In this document: one piece after another, positions 6,800 to 8,997 of the stretch | Numbering within the stretch: position 1 is the first letter of the stretch | How the letters are laid out: each line of letters starts with the position of its first letter | Source of the DNA: Marinospirillum sp. | Lineage (GTDB): Bacteria; Pseudomonadota; Gammaproteobacteria; Pseudomonadales; Halomonadaceae | Direction: 5' to 3' | Assembly: GCA_007119985.1 (NCBI GenBank) | Contig: SKOQ01000155.1 | Coordinates: 1-8,997 of the forward strand | DNA length: 8,997 nt | The notes under the pieces: generated by a model | Databases searched by the model: none | Told to the model about the DNA's origin: nothing | What the model saw: the letters and a program-made list of their open reading frames with translations, nothing else | Translations under genes and position numbers: made by a program

Positions 6800-7655
6800 T
6801 TGAACGAACCTCCCGAATACCTGGTCCGGCCCAGCTTTCAGCGATGCGACGATTGCTTTCTTCAATATTCAATTGGTGATTGCTGCCCTTTAGGCTTGTC
6901 GATGATTGCTGTACTTCATCAATGCGAACGTACTCGTCTTCCCATTGCCGGTTTAAAAGCCAGTTATGTGGCATAGGGGTCTTAGTCCGGTCTTGATACT
7001 GCAATCGGTTGTCTCGTTGCTCTTTCCAGCGTGTTAGTACTTCCAAGGCGAGTTCATGGTCTTCATTGAGGCCCATGCGTAGCCATTCTTCTTTGGCTTT
7101 CGCTTTTTTTTCTTTGCGTATTTGTACATCCCAGAAGTCTTCAAACTGTATGTGATCAACAGTTTTAACTGTTGGTTTATTGCTTCTCTCAGAGTCATCC
7201 GACCGTTGAGAGTCCCTTACCGGGTTGCCATCAGGCATAAACAATGATGAAAATTCTTCTGGAAGCCGAGCTTGAAAAGCGGCAAGAGATTTCAAAAGCG
7301 ATGCCATACCAACGAAGTCGGCAGGTACATCTTTAAGCAACCGAAAGGCTGCCTTACCTTGGTTTGGGTTTTCGATTGGGTTGTGCTTCAGAAAGCTTCG
7401 AATCAAAGTCCAACCAGATCCCTCGCAACGAATCAGGAACTGATCTTGTTCTAACTCACTTAACGCCTTGGCAACCTGTTGCTCATCCCAGTTCAAGTCA
7501 GAAGCAACGTAACCAATCGGCAGTCGAAAGCAGCCAAGCAAATTACAATGTGGGCATGTAAGCAAATACAGTCCTAGCAACTTCGCAGAGTCACTCCAGG
7601 ACAAAACGTTTTGCTTTAGCCAAAAGCGGGTATAGACCTTGCCATAATCACGCAT
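6786..7655 (-). CDS. Phage O-like replication initiation protein (winged-helix)
   Basis: The 289-residue protein begins at ATG 7655, the first possible start after an in-frame TAA. Residues 1-110 look like the winged-helix DNA-binding domain of phage replication proteins: RFWLKQNVLSWSDSAKLLGL (10-29), GCFRLPIGYVASDLNW (41-56), VAKALSELE (61-69), and the conserved HNPIENPNQGKAA (91-103). A polar linker (about 141-168, Ser/Asp/Arg-rich) leads to a C-terminal segment FEDFW...KAKAKEEW (171-191) and PHNWLLNRQWEDE (229-241), the signature of phage replisome organiser C-termini. No Walker or nuclease motif is seen. In phages such proteins bind iterons and recruit the helicase loader; the next gene is P-like, which supports this. 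Its gene has only a weak ribosome-binding site and may be coupled to a tiny frame at 7648-7695. Function in the ICE is unproven. Confidence 0.78.
   Translation of the reverse strand: MRDYGKVYTRFWLKQNVLSWSDSAKLLGLYLLTCPHCNLLGCFRLPIGYVASDLNWDEQQVAKALSELEQDQFLIRCEGSGWTLIRSFLKHNPIENPNQGKAAFRLLKDVPADFVGMASLLKSLAAFQARLPEEFSSLFMPDGNPVRDSQRSDDSERSNKPTVKTVDHIQFEDFWDVQIRKEKKAKAKEEWLRMGLNEDHELALEVLTRWKEQRDNRLQYQDRTKTPMPHNWLLNRQWEDEYVRIDEVQQSSTSLKGSNHQLNIEESNRRIAESWAGPGIREVRSSARG
6809..6814 (-). promoter_or_regulatory. Ribosome-binding site deciding a GTG start
   Basis: GGGAGG on the - strand lies 9 bases before GTG 6799. It is the strongest such site near the 5' end of the P-like gene and lies inside the 3' end of the O-like gene. 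It is the main reason for preferring this start over TTG 6865. Confidence 0.6.
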
Positions 7656-7695
7656 GGAGGTACTCGCTTCTGTGTTTACGTAAAATGCTGACCAT
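7648..7695 (-). CDS. Possible 15-residue leader peptide coupling croS to the O-like gene
   Basis: An ATG at 7695 follows AAGG (AAGGGCAAGTA) with normal spacing and opens a 15-codon frame (MVSILRKHRSEYLHA). Its TGA stop (7648-7650) lies just inside the next gene, whose ATG is at 7655, an overlap of 8 bases. The frame starts 15 bases after the croS stop. The O-like gene has no good ribosome-binding site of its own, so a terminating ribosome could reinitiate at 7655. The reading frame is short enough to be chance; I saw no known domain and do not claim that the peptide itself has a function. Confidence 0.3.
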   Translation of the reverse strand: MVSILRKHRSEYLHA

Positions 7696-7710
7696 TACTT
7701 GCCCTTAATC

Positions 7711-7962
7711 CTACTGGTTACTGGCTTTCAGCTCGCTTGGGCATTCGGGGTAGATGTCCGGTCTTAACTGAGATCGGGTTACCTGTCCTTGCGTAGCTTG
7801 TTCGATGGGTAAAACGAATTCAGCGGGAACACGCCCTGATTTATTCAACCAAAACCAGACGTTTTGCTGTTTTGAGTTGATGGCTCGCGCTAATGCTGAT
7901 TGCCCGCCGACCAAGTCAATGGCACGGCGGAGATGTTTTTGTGTCGTGTTGAACACTTCCAT
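7711..7962 (-). CDS. croS: CroS, Cro/YdaS-like repressor
   Basis: The 83-residue protein is a single small helix-turn-helix domain of the Cro/YdaS type (QSALARAINSKQQNVWFWLN, residues 21-40), followed by a short polar tail. It is transcribed away from setR and is the first gene of the long - strand operon, the position of cro in lambdoid phages. In SXT/R391 ICEs the Cro-like protein binds the same operators as SetR and is needed for efficient induction of transfer after DNA damage; I recall this from the literature. The turn and recognition helix share Lys-Gln-Gln (31-33) with SetR (29-31), which fits shared operators. ATG 7962 follows GGAG with 6 bases between. YdaS-family toxin-antitoxin function is an alternative, but I see no toxin gene beside it. 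Confidence 0.85.
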   Translation of the reverse strand: MEVFNTTQKHLRRAIDLVGGQSALARAINSKQQNVWFWLNKSGRVPAEFVLPIEQATQGQVTRSQLRPDIYPECPSELKASNQ

Positions 7963-7975
7963 ACCGTCTCCTGTT

Positions 7976-7989
7976 ACAATAAAAACTGT
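7976..7989. promoter_or_regulatory. SetR/CroS candidate operator 1
   Basis: ACAATAAAAACTGT has the ACA...TGT ends of 434-type 14-bp operators. It is the site nearest croS and lies downstream of the expected start of the leftward transcript. It starts 15 bases before operator 2. Confidence 0.55.
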
Positions 7990-7990
7990 T

Positions 7991-8004
7991 ACAAGATTGA
8001 ATGT
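7991..8004. promoter_or_regulatory. SetR/CroS candidate operator 2
   Basis: ACAAGATTGAATGT overlaps four bases of the leftward -10 box at 8001-8006. It starts 15 bases from the neighbouring site on each side. Confidence 0.6.
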
Positions 8005-8030
8005 TACAGTTTAAACTGTAGATAAGTCAA
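8001..8030 (-). promoter_or_regulatory. Leftward promoter (PL-type) for croS-setCD operon
   Basis: On the - strand TTGACT (8025-8030) and TAACAT (8001-8006) are 18 bases apart. Transcription would start near 7994 and give a leader of about 30 bases before croS, with its GGAG site. Operators 2, 3 and 4 overlap this promoter, as expected for the SetR-repressed promoter. Confidence 0.65.
8006..8019. promoter_or_regulatory. SetR/CroS candidate operator 3 (perfect palindrome)
   Basis: ACAGTTTAAACTGT is perfectly symmetric; with one flanking base each side the palindrome is 16 bp (8005-8020). It fills the spacer of the leftward promoter, so a dimer bound here should block that promoter. As the most symmetric site it is a good candidate for the strongest. 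Confidence 0.75.
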
Positions 8031-8043
8031 CAGTTAAAATTGT
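8030..8043. promoter_or_regulatory. SetR/CroS candidate operator 4
   Basis: ACAGTTAAAATTGT is the core of an imperfect 20-bp palindrome (8027-8046, TCAACA and TGTTGA arms). It touches the leftward -35 box (8025-8030) at one end and the setR -35 box (8043-8048) at the other. A repressor here could block leftward transcription while contacting RNA polymerase at the setR promoter. Confidence 0.7.
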
Positions 8044-8071
8044 TGAAAGGCTACAGTTTTATTTGTAGAAT
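8043..8071 (+). promoter_or_regulatory. setR promoter giving a near-leaderless mRNA
   Basis: TTGAAA (8043-8048) and TAGAAT (8066-8071) are separated by 17 bases. The setR ATG begins only 8 bases after the -10 box, about where transcription should start. No ribosome-binding site is present between the -10 and the ATG. Confidence 0.7.
8053..8066. promoter_or_regulatory. SetR/CroS candidate operator 5
   Basis: ACAGTTTTATTTGT is the core of an imperfect 18-bp palindrome (8051-8068). It lies in the spacer of the setR promoter and reaches the first base of its -10 box, so occupancy should shut off setR, giving autoregulation or CroS control. Confidence 0.65.
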
Positions 8072-8079
8072 ACGGGCTT

Positions 8080-8727
8080 ATGAAAACTTTATCCGAACGA
8101 CTAAACCATGCCTTGCAGCTTACTGGGGTGACTCAGTCTGAGTTGGCTCGTCGCATTGGTATCAAACAGCAGTCGATCAGCCAGATTTGCTCTGGTAAAT
8201 CGGCTAGGTCTCGTTACACCATGCAGATCGCGGAGGCGCTTCGCGTGAATGCTCATTGGCTCGCCACAGGTGATGGCGAGATTGGCTTGGGGGTCGGTAA
8301 TGTAGAAGTCGGGCCTGACATTAAGGGAAGAATTCCTCTCATTAACTGGGTTCAGGCCGGTGATTGGACTGAAATAGCGGAGGGATTTGCCCATGAAGAT
8401 GCTGAGGAGTGGCGTGAAGTCACTGGGAAAGCACATGAGGGTTGTTTCGCACTTCGCGTAAAAGGCGACAGTATGGAAAATCCAAGCGGAAAAAAATCCA
8501 TACCTGAGGGGGCAGTGATCGTTGTTGATCCTGAGTTACCTTACTCTTCAGGTTCATTGGTTGTTGCGCGTTTGGATGATTCGAAAGAAGCAACCTTTAA
8601 GCAGTTGGTTATTGATGGTGAACAGAAGTATCTAAAACCTTTGAACCCGCAATACCCTGCAATACCGATCAACGGCAACTGCACCATCATCGGTGTAGTA
8701 CGACAAGCTATCATCGATTTTTGGTAG
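8080..8727 (+). CDS. setR: SetR, CI/LexA-type self-cleaving repressor of the ICE
   Basis: The 215-residue protein has an N-terminal helix-turn-helix (residues 17-47: QSELARRIGIKQQSISQICS) very like the 434 repressor, including the Gln-Gln pair that in 434 reads ACAA operators. The C-terminal half is an S24 peptidase domain: cleavage site Ala93-Gly94 (NWVQAGDW), catalytic Ser131 (RVKGDSMENP) and Lys174 (EATFKQL). RecA filaments formed after DNA damage stimulate self-cleavage and free the operators, as in LexA. The position of Gly94 agrees with the published non-cleavable SetR G94 mutant of SXT, as I recall it. No ribosome-binding site precedes ATG 8080, which fits a leaderless transcript. The gene is divergent from croS across 117 bases of operators. 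All catalytic residues are intact, so the element should still be SOS-inducible. Confidence 0.95.
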   Translation: MKTLSERLNHALQLTGVTQSELARRIGIKQQSISQICSGKSARSRYTMQIAEALRVNAHWLATGDGEIGLGVGNVEVGPDIKGRIPLINWVQAGDWTEIAEGFAHEDAEEWREVTGKAHEGCFALRVKGDSMENPSGKKSIPEGAVIVVDPELPYSSGSLVVARLDDSKEATFKQLVIDGEQKYLKPLNPQYPAIPINGNCTIIGVVRQAIIDFW

Positions 8728-8983
8728 CGATGGAATTTGTGGTTTAGCCACAGTTGTTCATGAGCTGAAGAAGCAACGATTGCAAACAGCTACAACTGAG
8801 CATTGGCGCACGCTGAGAGTAAATGGTAACCGATTAGATAACCATTGATTGTTTATAAAGTCAAGATCAGCGAAAATAGCGGCCAATTACGATTAACACG
8901 ACGGATTTGACAAGCGAAGAACTGAAAAGAGAGTACTTCCAAAAGTGTGTACAAATCCGTGTACAAACTAAAAGAATTTATAC
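8728..8983. other. ICE right end without a complete gene (attR-proximal DNA)
   Basis: No convincing reading frame occupies these 256 bases. A weak hairpin follows setR (TGTGG 8738-8742, CCACA 8748-8752) without a T-run, so it is at best a poor terminator. A second inverted repeat is AATGGT (8822-8827) with ACCATT (8841-8846). A possible rightward promoter is TTGTTT (8849-8854), 17 bases, GAAAAT (8872-8877), which could serve prfC. A perfect TTGACA is at 8907-8912 but has no good -10 box after it. In SXT-type elements the DNA between setR and the attachment site is known to supply a promoter and new 5' end for prfC; which bases do so here is uncertain. Confidence 0.5.
8947..8967 (+). repeat. 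Tandem GTGTACAAA repeats near the attachment site
   Basis: GTGTACAAA occurs at 8947-8955 and 8959-8967, a 12-base period, with TGTACA self-complementary in each. Short direct repeats just inside an ICE end are often arm-type sites for the integrase or excisionase. The second copy ends 16 bases before the putative prfC ATG. Role is inferred from position only. Confidence 0.45.
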
Positions 8984-8997
8984 ATGGCAAACCAAGA
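8984..8997 (+). CDS. prfC: Start of prfC (peptide chain release factor 3) at the ICE-host junction, partial
   Basis: The last 14 bases read ATG-GCA-AAC-CAA-GA, that is Met-Ala-Asn-Gln and then Glu or Asp. SXT/R391 ICEs integrate into the 5' end of prfC and replace its first codons and promoter at the right junction downstream of setR. The position after setR and the N-terminus compatible with gammaproteobacterial RF3 support the call. The protein, a GTPase that recycles release factors 1 and 2, continues outside the window. No strong ribosome-binding site is seen (AAAAG at 8969-8973 region is weak). With only four codons visible, identity rests mostly on context. Confidence 0.5.

Noticed and set aside
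6800..6865. TTG 6865 as start of the P-like gene
   Set aside because: No ribosome-binding site, a rare start codon and an 80-base overlap; GTG 6799 has GGGAGG at good spacing.
7711..7962. croS as a YdaS antitoxin of a toxin-antitoxin pair
   Set aside because: No small toxin gene (YdaT-like) adjoins it; the divergent setR and shared operators fit a Cro role.
7805..8014. + strand 69-codon frame across croS and the operators
   Set aside because: It is antisense to croS and runs through the operator region; no promoter or ribosome-binding site supports it.
8101..8436. - strand 111-codon frame opposite setR
   Set aside because: It lies wholly inside setR, whose catalytic residues and domains fully account for the sequence.
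8907..8935. Promoter with perfect TTGACA at 8907-8912
   Set aside because: At spacings of 16 to 18 bases the -10 candidates (GAGAGT, AGAGTA, GAGTAC) are poor, so I mention it only as a possibility within the right-end region.
8947..8967. CRISPR or iteron array
   Set aside because: Only two 9-base copies 12 bases apart; too few and too short for either.

Overview
This window is the right-hand end of an SXT/R391-family integrative and conjugative element (ICE) in a gammaproteobacterial host (Vibrio, Proteus, Shewanella or an enterobacterium are the usual hosts). The assignment rests on gene content and order: traH-traG, eex, an FlhC/FlhD-like activator pair (SetC/SetD), a lytic transglycosylase, a Cro-like protein and a SetR/CI-like S24-family repressor. 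Two details match published facts for the family exactly: TraG carries Pro-Gly-Glu at residues 606-608, and the SetR cleavage glycine falls at residue 94. I know of no insertion sequence, resistance gene, CRISPR array, tRNA or rRNA here and saw none.

Layout. Positions 1-4257 (+ strand) hold the 3' end of traH and all of traG, which encode mating-pair formation and stabilisation proteins of an F-like type IV secretion system; a strong intrinsic terminator follows at 4268-4299. From 7962 down to 4290 every gene is on the - strand: croS, a phage O-like replication protein, a phage P-like DUF6475 protein, a periplasmic lytic transglycosylase, setD, setC and eex. Most junctions overlap by 4 or 14 bases, so croS to setC looks like one translationally coupled operon; eex follows after 54 bases. 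The traG and eex genes converge, and the eex stop codon sits inside the traG terminator stem.

Control region. The 117 bases between croS and setR (7963-8079) form a lambdoid-type switch. I count five 14-bp sites of the 434-operator type (ACA...TGT). They overlay a leftward promoter (TTGACT, 18 bp, TAACAT) for the croS-setCD operon and a rightward promoter (TTGAAA, 17 bp, TAGAAT) for setR. The setR promoter is so close to the ATG that its mRNA should be nearly or fully leaderless, as for lambda cI from PRM.

How the parts work together (known family biology plus inference). SetR holds the leftward promoter off. DNA damage triggers RecA-stimulated self-cleavage at Ala93-Gly94, CroS and the operon are expressed, and SetC/SetD activate the conjugation genes, including the cluster ending in traH-traG. 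Eex blocks entry from donors carrying the matching TraG. The remaining 270 bases hold no complete gene. They contain two GTGTACAAA repeats and end with an ATG that reads Met-Ala-Asn-Gln, best explained as the ICE-supplied start of prfC at the attR junction.

The least explained part is the two phage-like replication genes between croS and the transglycosylase. Together with cI- and cro-like genes they reproduce the lambda order cI-cro-O-P inside a conjugative element.
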